Positions 1 through 8,849 of a stretch of DNA of 40,014 nucleotides are shown one piece after another. The position numbers and the translations under genes are program-made. The notes beneath the pieces are model-generated. The model was given only the letters and a program-made list of their open reading frames with translations. It ran no database searches and was not told the origin of the DNA. How positions within the stretch are numbered: position 1 is the stretch's first letter; the number at the start of each line of letters is the position of its first letter. Source of the DNA: Bacteroidales bacterium (GTDB lineage: Bacteria; Bacteroidota; Bacteroidia; Bacteroidales; ML635J-15); assembly GCA_017994175.1 (NCBI GenBank), contig JAGOLH010000026.1, positions 1-40,014 on the forward strand. The letters are read 5' to 3'.

Positions 1-1043
1 CCCAACAATACAGTCATCATGAGGCAAGCATATTCTTAAAAACCGGACTTCATAAGTTCTTACCTGATATTAACACTAATAAATATTGTTATTTAGATTC
101 TGATATTGTTGCTGTATCTGAGGATTGTAACCAAATTTTTGAATATAATCCCGACCCTGTTTTATTTGTTAAAGATCATTGTAAGTTTTCGTATTTTAGT
201 CCTGATGCAATGAACTGTAATTGCAAAAAAGTGCAATTAACCGAAAATGAAAAATTCTATGAAAAAATTAATTCAGTTTTTCCAAAACCAATTAATTTTG
301 ATAGTCAACAGAAGATAGAGGAGAAAGAGAACCTCGATAATCTTTTTAAGGAGCTTAAAAGCTATAAACTCAAGAATATTTTACCCTCTTTGAATTATCT
401 CATTTCAAGGTATTTTCTTAGAACAAATAGAATTAGAATAGGACACTACGAATTTATAAGCGCCGAAAAGTGTTGGTATAACGATACAGGAGAAATAGTT
501 GATTTCGATTTCCCTTATTACGAAAAAAAGCTTAAAAGAGATTTAGGGATTTATTATAAAGCAAATAATTGGTATGATACTGAAGGAAATATTCTAACTC
601 CTAAGATGCCTTTTTGTAGTCATTTGTCTGAACATATTTCTAAGAAATATTGTATTTTAATTCCTGATAATTGGCAACATTGGAACGGAGGTGTCTTTAT
701 CTTTAATCATAAATCGATAGAATTTTTAGAATATTGGCACAAAATTACTCTCGAAGAATTTAATGACGAAAAAACTAAAACTCGTGATCAAGGTACATTG
801 GCAGTGGCTGCATGGAAATTTGGATTACAAGATATGAAGACAATGCCTCTTAAGTTTAATTTTATTACAGAATATGCCAATCCCGAAATTAAATGGGACA
901 GTACAAAAGGTTATACTTATAATAATTTTAGAAGCACATTCGAACCTGTTTTTTTACATATATATCACCATTGGGGGGATAGGGATTGGAGTATATGGCA
1001 ATCGGTGCTGCACCTAGGCCGCAGCAAAGGTATACTCAGTTAA
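1..1043 (+). CDS. GT-A-like glycosyltransferase, 5' end missing
   Basis: The reading frame is open from the left edge of the window (frame from base 3), so the N-terminus lies outside and the ATG at 210 is internal. The visible protein has a YLDSD motif (bases about 108-122), the DxD-type metal and nucleotide-sugar site of GT-A glycosyltransferases. Further on it has HWNGGVFIF and KTRDQGTLA, and near the C-terminus HIYHHWGDRDW. It aligns along its whole length with the intact gene at 2607-3851, so it is a paralogue. By eye it is clearly more AT-rich than that paralogue and the radical SAM genes beside it, except in the last 60-100 bases. Its stop overlaps by 8 bp the stop of the convergent radical SAM gene. 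A sugar-transfer role is inferred from the motifs; donor and acceptor are unknown. Confidence 0.75.
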   Translation, partial: QQYSHHEASIFLKTGLHKFLPDINTNKYCYLDSDIVAVSEDCNQIFEYNPDPVLFVKDHCKFSYFSPDAMNCNCKKVQLTENEKFYEKINSVFPKPINFDSQQKIEEKENLDNLFKELKSYKLKNILPSLNYLISRYFLRTNRIRIGHYEFISAEKCWYNDTGEIVDFDFPYYEKKLKRDLGIYYKANNWYDTEGNILTPKMPFCSHLSEHISKKYCILIPDNWQHWNGGVFIFNHKSIEFLEYWHKITLEEFNDEKTKTRDQGTLAVAAWKFGLQDMKTMPLKFNFITEYANPEIKWDSTKGYTYNNFRSTFEPVFLHIYHHWGDRDWSIWQSVLHLGRSKGILS

Positions 1044-2412
1044 TACCACTGTCGAAAACATCGTAAACAATTTCGGCAATTTCGCAGGCAGGCAAACGCA
1101 ACAAAAGTGCTGTCGGTATTTCGTGAAGGCTTTCAGCAAACAACTTTACAACATACCCTGTTTGATAGGCTACAGGCATCAATGCAAATGCAGACTCTAT
1201 ATTATTTCGGAGCCGAGCCGATTCGGGTAACTGCAACGTATCGAAATAAGGATGCTTTGAAAGTGCTACCATCTCCTGCTGAAAACTATCGCTGCGGTTT
1301 TCTACTGCAGCTAGCAGTTTTTCCCTCCTTAGCGATTTCGACAAGTGCAACTTTGTATCAGAAACAAGACTTCTGAATTGCCATGCATTGTGTTTTTCCA
1401 CATCGCCAACTTCCGGTAAACGATGGCTCGAAAAAATAGCAAGTGCCTTCTCGAGAGTTTCCGGTGGGGCCGACTGCAATGCATACTTGTAGGCTCCGAA
1501 CACATGCAGGAAATTGAGGTAAATGCCTTTGCAGTTGCAGAAATCTAAAATTTCAGGTAACTCAGTGTAGTTTAACACCAACGGACAAACCGGGGCAGCC
1601 AGAGGAACATTTTTCCGGCGGGAATAATCGAGAAGCAATTCAAGATTGTTGAAAAAGGTTTCGAACCGCGAGTTCACCCTGATTTTTTCGTAGGTTACTT
1701 TTTGAACACTGTCGAGCGAAACATTAAACTGGAATCGTCCTTTTTCGAGCAATGCCAGCGTTTTACTGTTAATCACAGTGGCGTTGGTATTCACCGTAAT
1801 CCTGCAATCCGGGTTTATTTGGATCAATTCTTCCCAGATGCGCTGGTATGTTACCGACAGAAATGGCTCCCCACCCGAAAATATCATTTCCTCAACAACA
1901 GGCAAAAAAGCCGACAATTGCCTGAGAACATCCGCTGCATCAGGAACCCTGGCTGCAATGCCATGTTTGCGGGCAATACCGGAGGAGTTCACCGTGTTGC
2001 ACATAATGCATTCGAGGTTACAGGTGTTTTCGATATTCAGTTCTATGAGTTTCGGACCAACAACCGATTCACGCAGATGATCGAATTCCCTGATCTTCAC
2101 ACCTCTGAAGTCGCCGGCTTCAAGTTTTTCGCGACATAAGCGGCACGATGGTGGCAGACTGCGATCCTTCATCATACGCCGGTAATTGGCGAATACCTGT
2201 CCATGCCAAATTTCCTGTAACGTCTCGGTATGGTAATATGCCGCTCCGGTAACCCCATCCTTCTGCAAGGTATAACAGCAAGGACTTACCTGTGCATCGT
2301 AGCCGACCGACATGGCAACAAAAGGCGCATTGCACACAGCACCACTGCGGTTCCGGCAGGTGTTCAGTTTTTTTAAAACACCTTTCTCAATGTGTATGTT
2401 TTTATATATCAT
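1036..2412 (-). CDS. Twitch-first radical SAM protein, copy A
   Basis: This 458-residue protein has an N-terminal SPASM/twitch-like cysteine domain followed by a radical SAM core. From the chosen start the cysteines are C27 (in CNAPF), C45-C46 (PCC) and C90/C93 (CRLC). The radical SAM cluster motif CNLECIMC starts at residue 131 and GGEP is at about 180-183. I chose the ATG at 2412 over an in-frame ATG at 2553 because a near-consensus -7 element (TACATTTA, minus strand, 2451-2458) lies between them and the paralogues start at similar places. The family would bind one [4Fe-4S]-SAM cluster and probably one auxiliary cluster. The substrate is unknown. It runs convergent with the glycosyltransferase-like gene at the left edge and divergent from the one at 2607. 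Confidence 0.85.
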   Translation of the reverse strand: MIYKNIHIEKGVLKKLNTCRNRSGAVCNAPFVAMSVGYDAQVSPCCYTLQKDGVTGAAYYHTETLQEIWHGQVFANYRRMMKDRSLPPSCRLCREKLEAGDFRGVKIREFDHLRESVVGPKLIELNIENTCNLECIMCNTVNSSGIARKHGIAARVPDAADVLRQLSAFLPVVEEMIFSGGEPFLSVTYQRIWEELIQINPDCRITVNTNATVINSKTLALLEKGRFQFNVSLDSVQKVTYEKIRVNSRFETFFNNLELLLDYSRRKNVPLAAPVCPLVLNYTELPEILDFCNCKGIYLNFLHVFGAYKYALQSAPPETLEKALAIFSSHRLPEVGDVEKHNAWQFRSLVSDTKLHLSKSLRREKLLAAVENRSDSFQQEMVALSKHPYFDTLQLPESARLRNNIESAFALMPVAYQTGYVVKLFAESLHEIPTALLLRLPACEIAEIVYDVFDSGIN

Positions 2413-2572
2413 GTAGTTACAATTTTTTTGGACTCTTAAGTTCACCATTCTAAATGTAGCGAAATATTTCGCACACCTGTATGTTTGGCACCGAAACATT
2501 ATCTGTTTAATAACTGTATTGAATGTACCACTAAAAAACACATTGCAGCGCACGGTTCTTTAAAACAATTGC

Positions 2573-2580
2573 TACATTTG
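2573..2580 (+). promoter_or_regulatory. Bacteroidota -7 promoter element
   Basis: TACATTTG matches the Bacteroidota -7 consensus TAnnTTTG exactly and ends 26 bp before the ATG at 2607. No good -33 TTG is present at the usual spacing; the nearest (2543-2545) is too far upstream. Confidence 0.5.
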
Positions 2581-2606
2581 TAAAAGCGTGTTTTATAAAA
2601 GAGTTT

Positions 2607-3851
2607 ATGCACAGGTTTGTATATGCCGTTTGCGGAGAAAGGTACTACATCGAAACACTGAATGTCAGCCTTGCGTTTCTAAGGAAGTTCAGCAAATACC
2701 CTATCTGGATTATTACCGACTCTTCTCGAAATGAAATACCCATTAAACACGACAACATTATCGATATCAGAACTCCGGTTGAATATGACAGCCATCAGGC
2801 AAGCATCTTTTTAAAGACGGGCTTATCTATCTTTCTTCCGAAAGCCGTAAGCGGTATCAGTTGCTATCTCGATTCCGACGTAATTGTTCTGGGGCCTGAA
2901 TGCAACAACATATTTCATAATTATAATCCCCCGGTGAGCTTTGCACATGACCACTGCACATTTGGGGAGTTTAGTCCCCATGCATTCCATTGCAGTTGTG
3001 AGGAAGAATTCGTAGCCAGAGCTGTAACTTTCAGAAAAAAAATTAAAGAATATTTTCCCGATTTCAGCTTCACTTCGCAGCAAGCCAATGCCGACTTAAA
3101 AAAACTCAATGCGTTGTTCGGTGAGATGAAAAAGCATCCGTTTCGAAATTCACACACAATTATTAACTACCTGATTGCACGTTATATTTCCCCTGTTGAA
3201 AAAGTACAATTGGGCGGATTTGTGCTTAGAAAAAAAAATCGGTGCTGGTACAATGCCAACAACGAAATGATAAGTTTCGACAACCGTTATCATCGTAAAA
3301 AACTTTGGAAAAAACACCGAATATTTTTCAATAATGGCGATTGTTACGATGAAAATCATCGTTTACTCACTCCACGCACTGCTCATTGCACACATCTGTC
3401 GGAATACTTGAAAAAAGAATATGGTGTTGACATTCCAACAAACTGGAGGCACTGGAACGGAGGTGTTTTCCTGTTCGACTGCCGATCGGAAGAATTTATG
3501 AATTGCTGGCACAGTGCCGTTCAGCATGAGTTTAGCAACAGCCTTACGAAGACACGCGATCAATCGGCACTGGCCATGTGTGTATGGAAAAACCGCCTTG
3601 AACAACACCCGACCTTACCTGTAGCCTTTAATTTTATTACAGGCATAGGCTCCGGTAACATAAGGTGGAATGCTGACACAGGGTATTCAACACCCGATGC
3701 AAATCAAATTCCCGACATTCATTTTCTGCATGTATGTAACCGCTGGGGCGATGCCTCGTGGGATATCTGGCAATCGGTGTTATCGTTAGCAGCACGCGAA
3801 GGCATTGAAATGAACGGCGATGCAGGAGTGCCATACAGCAGCAAAAATTGA
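2607..3851 (+). CDS. GT-A-like glycosyltransferase, complete paralogue
   Basis: This 414-residue soluble protein resembles GT8-type GT-A glycosyltransferases. The motif YLDSD is at residues 87-91 (the DxD metal and nucleotide-sugar site), HWNGGVFLF is at about 282-290, and TKTRDQSALA at about 314-323 is another block shared with the left-edge gene. Near the C-terminus HVCNRWGD could supply the late histidine ligand seen in GT8 enzymes. No signal peptide or membrane segment is visible. The ATG at 2607 follows an exact -7 element. Only 8 bp separate its stop from the next radical SAM gene, so the two are probably co-transcribed. Together with the pair at 1-2412 this makes two glycosyltransferase plus twitch radical SAM couples side by side. 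The sugar and acceptor cannot be told from the sequence. Confidence 0.8.
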   Translation: MHRFVYAVCGERYYIETLNVSLAFLRKFSKYPIWIITDSSRNEIPIKHDNIIDIRTPVEYDSHQASIFLKTGLSIFLPKAVSGISCYLDSDVIVLGPECNNIFHNYNPPVSFAHDHCTFGEFSPHAFHCSCEEEFVARAVTFRKKIKEYFPDFSFTSQQANADLKKLNALFGEMKKHPFRNSHTIINYLIARYISPVEKVQLGGFVLRKKNRCWYNANNEMISFDNRYHRKKLWKKHRIFFNNGDCYDENHRLLTPRTAHCTHLSEYLKKEYGVDIPTNWRHWNGGVFLFDCRSEEFMNCWHSAVQHEFSNSLTKTRDQSALAMCVWKNRLEQHPTLPVAFNFITGIGSGNIRWNADTGYSTPDANQIPDIHFLHVCNRWGDASWDIWQSVLSLAAREGIEMNGDAGVPYSSKN

Positions 3852-3859
3852 TTTGAGCA

Positions 3860-5299
3860 ATGAATCTGAGCCGCATATATAAATCATCTCCCGAAGTTTT
3901 ACAAAAACTCATGATTTCTGTTACACGCCTGATGAACAGAATGCGCTACCCAATGCGTATAAAATCTGTTCCATCCGGATCTTCGTTGCCTGCCGAACAG
4001 ATACACTGCTACAACAAACAGCGGCCCTATGGTCCCCGACCCTTTTTATGCTACGCACCTTTTACAAGTATGTTTTTTAGTCGCAACGGATTTATGTCGC
4101 CATGCTATGCCACTTACAACCACCTCTCCGACAAATGGCCGGAAACATCTATTAAGCAGGCATGGTTCAACGGTCAGTTTGAAGTGTTGCGATCCCGCAT
4201 GAAACTGTATGATCTCGATTATGCATGCAGCTTTTGCAAGCCCTTGTTTTTATCGGGAAATTTCGGGAGTCTGCTGCCCTGCAAGTACGAACCCTATGGC
4301 ATTGGACAACAACGATACCCTAAAATTATGGAGTTTGAACTGAGCAATCGTTGCAATCTGGAATGCATTATGTGCGACGGCAATCTGAGCTCATCCATTC
4401 GCAGGAACAGAGACCGGCTGCCTGCAGAGCCGGAGCATTATAATTCGGCTTTTGTCGAGGAACTTAAAGAGTTTATACCCCATCTGCTCATGGCGGAATT
4501 TACCGGTGGCGACCCTTTCCTTATACCCATATACTACGATATCTGGGAACAAATCAACACCCTGAATCCCCATTGCCAGATACTAATTACAACCAATGCC
4601 AATACCATGTCGCCGCGGATTGAAGAAATGCTCAGAACCTACAACAATCTTCACTTCAATATATCGTTCGACAGTACTAAACGTGAGCATTACGAGCAAA
4701 TAAGGGTGCATGCCGATTATGATACTGTAATACAAAACATAGCTATCTTCGCAGGGTACTGCCATGAGCATAACACCACCTGCAATCTGCTTGTTTGCCC
4801 GATAACCCTGAACAGCCGCGATTTGTATGAATTGGTTGAGTTTGCCGATTCGCTTAATATTGGCATCTATTTTCACACCGTTGTAAAACCGCCTGAATTG
4901 TCGTTGAGAACCCAATCGAAGGAGTATCTGACCGATTTGATTGAATATCTCGGAAACTTTAATCCCCCGCGGAATACCCACTTACAACAGGTAAACGCCG
5001 ACAATTACCAGAATCTTATATCCCTCTTGGTTTCGTGGCGCAATGCCAATGCACTACAAAGCAACGATGTGGTTCAGGAATGGAATACCTGGCTATCGAG
5101 TCGTTTCGACAAGGGCATACAGGAGCAAATTGTTGCAATACTTGGTGATTTTACCAACCATGAAAGTTATATCAAACTATTGATTGTATTAATGGAAATG
5201 GAGCCTGATGATCTCCGGAGAATTTTGATGAGTGAAACAGACGGTATGCTGCGAAACAGAATCGTTCAATTTCTCGATTCCGGGACAGGTGCAGGTTGA
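3860..5299 (+). CDS. Twitch-first radical SAM protein, copy B (variant motifs)
   Basis: This 479-residue paralogue has an N-terminal cysteine domain: C64 (CYAP), a single C82 in PCY where most copies have CC, then C123/C126 (CSFC). The radical SAM motif CNLECIMC starts at C165 (C165, C169, C172). The SAM-binding GGEP motif reads GGDP (216-219), a Glu-to-Asp change. A TTNAN strand and a SFDS strand follow, as in the other copies. About 63 residues precede the first cysteine, longer than in copies A and E. The gene lies 8 bp after the glycosyltransferase at 2607-3851 and has no promoter of its own, so the two form a couple. Substrate unknown. The changed cysteine and GGDP could mean altered cluster or SAM binding. 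Confidence 0.85.
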   Translation: MNLSRIYKSSPEVLQKLMISVTRLMNRMRYPMRIKSVPSGSSLPAEQIHCYNKQRPYGPRPFLCYAPFTSMFFSRNGFMSPCYATYNHLSDKWPETSIKQAWFNGQFEVLRSRMKLYDLDYACSFCKPLFLSGNFGSLLPCKYEPYGIGQQRYPKIMEFELSNRCNLECIMCDGNLSSSIRRNRDRLPAEPEHYNSAFVEELKEFIPHLLMAEFTGGDPFLIPIYYDIWEQINTLNPHCQILITTNANTMSPRIEEMLRTYNNLHFNISFDSTKREHYEQIRVHADYDTVIQNIAIFAGYCHEHNTTCNLLVCPITLNSRDLYELVEFADSLNIGIYFHTVVKPPELSLRTQSKEYLTDLIEYLGNFNPPRNTHLQQVNADNYQNLISLLVSWRNANALQSNDVVQEWNTWLSSRFDKGIQEQIVAILGDFTNHESYIKLLIVLMEMEPDDLRRILMSETDGMLRNRIVQFLDSGTGAG

Positions 5300-5348
5300 C
5301 AAACGACTTCTCTGAAGTTTTACCGATACAGAGATAGCAACGAATGTG

Positions 5349-5356
5349 TATATTTG
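5349..5356 (+). promoter_or_regulatory. Bacteroidota -7 promoter element
   Basis: TATATTTG fits TAnnTTTG and lies 21 bp before the ATG at 5378. It suggests that copy C is transcribed separately from the glycosyltransferase/copy B couple. No clear -33 element. Confidence 0.45.
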
Positions 5357-5377
5357 TAATTATTTAAAAGAATCGGG

Positions 5378-6832
5378 ATGCGGGGAACGATTGGTTTAAC
5401 ACGGAAAGCTGCTGTACGCAGAATGCAATGGCTGAAGAACCGAATTGCTTTTTCGCTCCGAAAAGGCAATCATCCTTCGTATGCGGCGGCATTAATGGAT
5501 TATCAGTTACAACGACGTACCGGCCCCGAAAAATTGTTGTGCCATGCACCATTGCGAAGTGTATATTTCGGTTTTCGGGGAGTGGTAGTGCCGTGTTGTT
5601 TCAACCGCGAAACAGTGTATGGTACCTATCCTTCAAACACTGTAGCCGAAATATTGAACAGCAACAAACGCAACAAATTACAGCAAATACTCGGCAACGC
5701 TGATTTCACGGCTGGCTGCATGCACTGCCTTGACCTCATTGAATCGGGCAACCTCGAAGGCGTTGAAGCAAATTTATACGACGGCCTGAAACGAAACAAA
5801 GGGGTTAACCCCGGCGAAATGATATTCGAGCTCAGCAATACCTGCAACCTTGAATGCGCAATGTGCGAAGCCCGGTTTTCATCGGCAATACAACACCGGC
5901 AACAAGGCGCAGTACAGGAAAAACCGGTATATGACAAGGCTTTCACCGAACAACTCAAGCCTTTTCTTAAAAACCTCGAAGTAGCCAAATTTCTTGGCGG
6001 AGAACCCTTTTTAATTAATCAGTACTACGACATCTGGGAGCATATTATCGCCACAAACCGAAAATGTACTATCAACCTTCAAACCAACGGAACCATTTAC
6101 AACCAAAGAATCGAAAGTCTGCTGAAACGGGGAAGGTTTCAGATAGGAGTCTCCGTTGATTCACTTATAAAAGATCGCTTTGAGTCGATACGCAAAAATG
6201 CCGTTTTCGAAGAAGTTATGGCAAATCTCGACCGGTTTATTGCCCACACCCGCAGTAAAGGCAGTTTTCTGAACATTTCGGTTTGTCCGATGCAGCAAAA
6301 CCGCGACGAAATTCCTCAACTGGTTGAATTCTGCAACAAGAAGGGAGTATTTGTGTATTTTAATACTGTGTACACCAAATCGTTCAACCTCAGAGAACTG
6401 GATTCTACCGAACTGTATGCATTAAAAGAGCTTTACAAAAGCTCTCCTATTACCGGAAAAGGATATGTTGCCCGACGCAACAAAAGAAGCTTTGGTTCGC
6501 TGACCCAACAGATAGAAGAATGGTACCGGAGAAAACTCGCTGAAGAAGATCGCTGTATTAAAAAGTACCCGTACAGTAAAACTGATTTTATTGCACTCTT
6601 TCATCAGAAAATTTTAGGTGGTAATCAGGAGTTATACTTAAAAGTGGATGGCTTACTCCAAACACTACCCGACTTAATTATGCTCAGCGATGCCCAACTC
6701 GAGCATTTTGGCAGTATACCTCCTGCAGATTTTACCGCAGTATTGTCGCAATGCAACGACACAGCTCTGATTGCATTGCTCGATAATTTTCTAAAAAAAG
6801 ACAATTTCATGTACGAGAAAACAAGCGGTTGA
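5378..6832 (+). CDS. Twitch-first radical SAM protein, copy C
   Basis: This 484-residue protein keeps every family landmark. C55 (CHAP), C73-C74 (PCC) and C114/C117 (CMHC) form the N-terminal twitch-like domain. CNLECAMC starts at C156, GGEP is at 207-210, and QTNGT and SVDSL follow. Roughly 54 basic residues precede the first cysteine, and a helical C-terminal tail of about 150 residues follows the core. The ATG at 5378 sits 21 bp after an exact -7 element. It is tail-to-tail with copy D, and the gap between them holds a palindromic repeat. It probably carries a SAM cluster plus one auxiliary cluster; substrate unknown. Confidence 0.87.
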   Translation: MRGTIGLTRKAAVRRMQWLKNRIAFSLRKGNHPSYAAALMDYQLQRRTGPEKLLCHAPLRSVYFGFRGVVVPCCFNRETVYGTYPSNTVAEILNSNKRNKLQQILGNADFTAGCMHCLDLIESGNLEGVEANLYDGLKRNKGVNPGEMIFELSNTCNLECAMCEARFSSAIQHRQQGAVQEKPVYDKAFTEQLKPFLKNLEVAKFLGGEPFLINQYYDIWEHIIATNRKCTINLQTNGTIYNQRIESLLKRGRFQIGVSVDSLIKDRFESIRKNAVFEEVMANLDRFIAHTRSKGSFLNISVCPMQQNRDEIPQLVEFCNKKGVFVYFNTVYTKSFNLRELDSTELYALKELYKSSPITGKGYVARRNKRSFGSLTQQIEEWYRRKLAEEDRCIKKYPYSKTDFIALFHQKILGGNQELYLKVDGLLQTLPDLIMLSDAQLEHFGSIPPADFTAVLSQCNDTALIALLDNFLKKDNFMYEKTSG

Positions 6833-6883
6833 CTCCCTTGGCGTATCCCTTTTATTAAAGTTCTTGTGTAAGAATCTGAAAGT

Positions 6884-6936
6884 GCCCGTCATTGCGGAGC
6901 TGACCCGAGCGACAAAGCAATCTGTTCCCAACGGGC
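6884..6936. repeat. REP-like palindromic intergenic repeat
   Basis: Nested inverted arms are visible: GCCCGT (6884-6889) with ACGGGC (6931-6936) outside, and ATTGC with GCAAT inside. The core resembles a dispersed repeat I recall from several bacterial genomes, built around GTCATTGCGAG...GCAATCT. It lies between two convergent genes, a usual site for such elements, and could end transcription from both sides. No second copy was noticed in this window. Confidence 0.55.
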
Positions 6937-6962
6937 TATCAATAACAGTGTGTAGAATATTC

Positions 6963-8468
6963 TCAGTAATAACGCGACCAAAAACGGTGCGGAGTAAAAA
7001 CATCGTTAATATAATCGCGGAATCTGATTTCATCACGTAAAAACTCTCCTGCTATTTCGGATTGTATTACGCTGCTATCGGCAAAGTGAGTAAGCAATTG
7101 CCTGATACCCTCAATTGTAACCGGAGTTATAGCTGTGCGATCTATTGTTTCCGTAATCATCGCCATTGCCTGATTGAATTGCAACCATCCGGGTGGAACC
7201 TGTTCAAAAAAATCCCAAAATACTTGATTAAGTTGGGGCATAAGTAACTCATACTCCTTTTCTATATCCCCGAAAGATTGCAATATTGCAGCATTCTTAT
7301 CTCTGAAATATTTTACCTGTTCCTTCCATTCGTTAAACACCATGATGTTGTGGTGTTCGATGAATCGGTTCTTTGTTTTGCACCATTGCACTTCGCAATA
7401 ATATCGGTAAATATCATCCAGCTCCGAAGGGTGAAATGACCATAATGCATATTCAGCTGGCTTTTCAACGTACGACAGATTAATAAAGTAATTGTTATCG
7501 TTACAAAACTGAATGATATCGGGAGTTTCCTGATAATTAAGCAGCATCGGGGTATGGCTGATGCAAATAGGTCCGGAACAAATTTTTTCGAATTTTCGGA
7601 TATTCGTCATTACCTTTTCGAAATCAGATCCAACACGTATGCTCTCAAATTGGTCTTTTTTCAAAGAATCTAACGAAATGGTAAGATCGAAGCGGGTTGC
7701 TTTTATAATTTTTTCAATTCTTTCGTTGTACACAGTGCCATTGCTGACAGCCCGGAGTTGAATTTTGGGGTTTATTTCGATAATGGCTTCCCATATCGGA
7801 TAGTACAACGAAATAAGAAATGGCTCTCCACCGTAAAAACTCATTTCTTTAACGTGAGGGATAAATTCTTTTAGCTGGTCAACAAAATCCATGTCGTATG
7901 GAGATGTAAACGGTTCCAGATTTTCGCGGTGTTGCCGTATTGATGATGAAACCCTACCCGTGCACATTACACACAGCAAATTACAGGTGTTGCCCAACTC
8001 CAGTTCTATAATTCCCGGATAAGAAGTTACAGTTTTACTCCCATACTTTTCGGCATGGATCGAGGGTAAGGAATGAAAGCGGTTGGCATCAATCTGTGCC
8101 CTGCAATAATCGCATCCCATCGATAAATCGTTGTGCAACAAATGTTCCCTGAGCTTGTTTGCCTTAGATCCAAACCATATTTCGGAAATGCTTTGATTGG
8201 GATATGTTCCCAATACATTATGGTGGGAGCGGCAACAGGCTATGGCATGCCCCGATGTATTGAAATACAAATTCATAAAAGGGTTGTAGCAGAAGTGCTT
8301 CTTTGCTCCAAAAAAACGTACTTTGTTGTATTGTATCATTTTTTCACGCGGAATAGCAGAAAAACCATTTCCCGATTTTGGGTAAGAAAGTACATGTGAT
8401 TTCACACTATTATATTTCTCCCACAGCGGATATAAAAGGTTTACTAATCTTGTATTTTGGCGATTCAT
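6963..8468 (-). CDS. Twitch-first radical SAM protein, copy D
   Basis: This 501-residue protein is the longest of the set. Its twitch-like domain has C60 (CYNPF), C78-C79 (ACC) and C119/C122 (CDYC). The radical SAM motif CNLLCVMC starts at C162, and GGEP is at 213-216, followed by SNGT and SLDSL. The C-terminal extension is helical and rich in aromatic residues. The ATG at 8468 lies downstream of an exact TAnnTTTG element on the minus strand (8518-8525). It is convergent with copy C and divergent from copy E. Chemistry and substrate are unknown beyond SAM-radical generation inferred from the motifs. Confidence 0.87.
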   Translation of the reverse strand: MNRQNTRLVNLLYPLWEKYNSVKSHVLSYPKSGNGFSAIPREKMIQYNKVRFFGAKKHFCYNPFMNLYFNTSGHAIACCRSHHNVLGTYPNQSISEIWFGSKANKLREHLLHNDLSMGCDYCRAQIDANRFHSLPSIHAEKYGSKTVTSYPGIIELELGNTCNLLCVMCTGRVSSSIRQHRENLEPFTSPYDMDFVDQLKEFIPHVKEMSFYGGEPFLISLYYPIWEAIIEINPKIQLRAVSNGTVYNERIEKIIKATRFDLTISLDSLKKDQFESIRVGSDFEKVMTNIRKFEKICSGPICISHTPMLLNYQETPDIIQFCNDNNYFINLSYVEKPAEYALWSFHPSELDDIYRYYCEVQWCKTKNRFIEHHNIMVFNEWKEQVKYFRDKNAAILQSFGDIEKEYELLMPQLNQVFWDFFEQVPPGWLQFNQAMAMITETIDRTAITPVTIEGIRQLLTHFADSSVIQSEIAGEFLRDEIRFRDYINDVFTPHRFWSRYY

Positions 8469-8517
8469 GGTTTTGTTTCAATTACCAAATGGAAATGTAC
8501 CCTTTGTCAAATTGCGT

Positions 8518-8525
8518 CAAATGTA
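8518..8525 (-). promoter_or_regulatory. Bacteroidota -7 promoter element
   Basis: Read on the minus strand this is TACATTTG, an exact TAnnTTTG, 49 bp before the ATG of copy D at 8468. Confidence 0.45.
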
Positions 8526-8747
8526 CTTATTTTTTTATAAACACCGGTTGAATTAGAATTCAGGGAACAGGCATTGGTTCAGAAATAGTTAAATGCCAAC
8601 CGGCTAAATTATTGAACATTTTATAAGCCTTTCAATTATTGCGTTTTTGTGGTTTTTCACATGTAATGTGCTGTAAAACTTGTCAGTTTAATGAGTTGTT
8701 TTTTAAGCTACACAGAATAAAATACCCCAAGTTATTTTCAAACAACG

Positions 8748-8755
8748 TATATTTG
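8748..8755 (+). promoter_or_regulatory. Bacteroidota -7 promoter element
   Basis: TATATTTG fits TAnnTTTG exactly. It lies 94 bp before the ATG of copy E at 8850, giving a fairly long leader. Confidence 0.45.
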
Positions 8756-8849
8756 CAGTAGGCATACTGAATGTTTATAAGCGATATAAATAATTGCAGA
8801 ATGAATTGGCAGGAATCAACGAAGGATAAAAGGCAGATTTATTAAAATT

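Larger units (their letters stand above)
8469..8849. other. Intergenic region with two divergent promoters
   Basis: These 381 bases between copies D and E hold no convincing gene. They contain an exact minus-strand -7 element at 8518-8525 for copy D and an exact plus-strand one at 8748-8755 for copy E, leaving leaders of roughly 45-50 and 90 bases. I checked for a short peptide gene that could be a substrate of the radical SAM enzymes and saw none with a start and sensible composition. Confidence 0.5.

Noticed and set aside
2413..2553. N-terminal extension of radical SAM copy A up to the ATG at 2553
   Set aside because: A near-consensus -7 promoter lies inside it, its residues do not resemble the paralogues, and the ATG at 2412 gives a family-like start.
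8469..8849. Short peptide gene as a substrate for the radical SAM enzymes
   Set aside because: No short frame with a start, a leader-like sequence or a Cys/Gly-rich core was found here or in the other gaps I checked.
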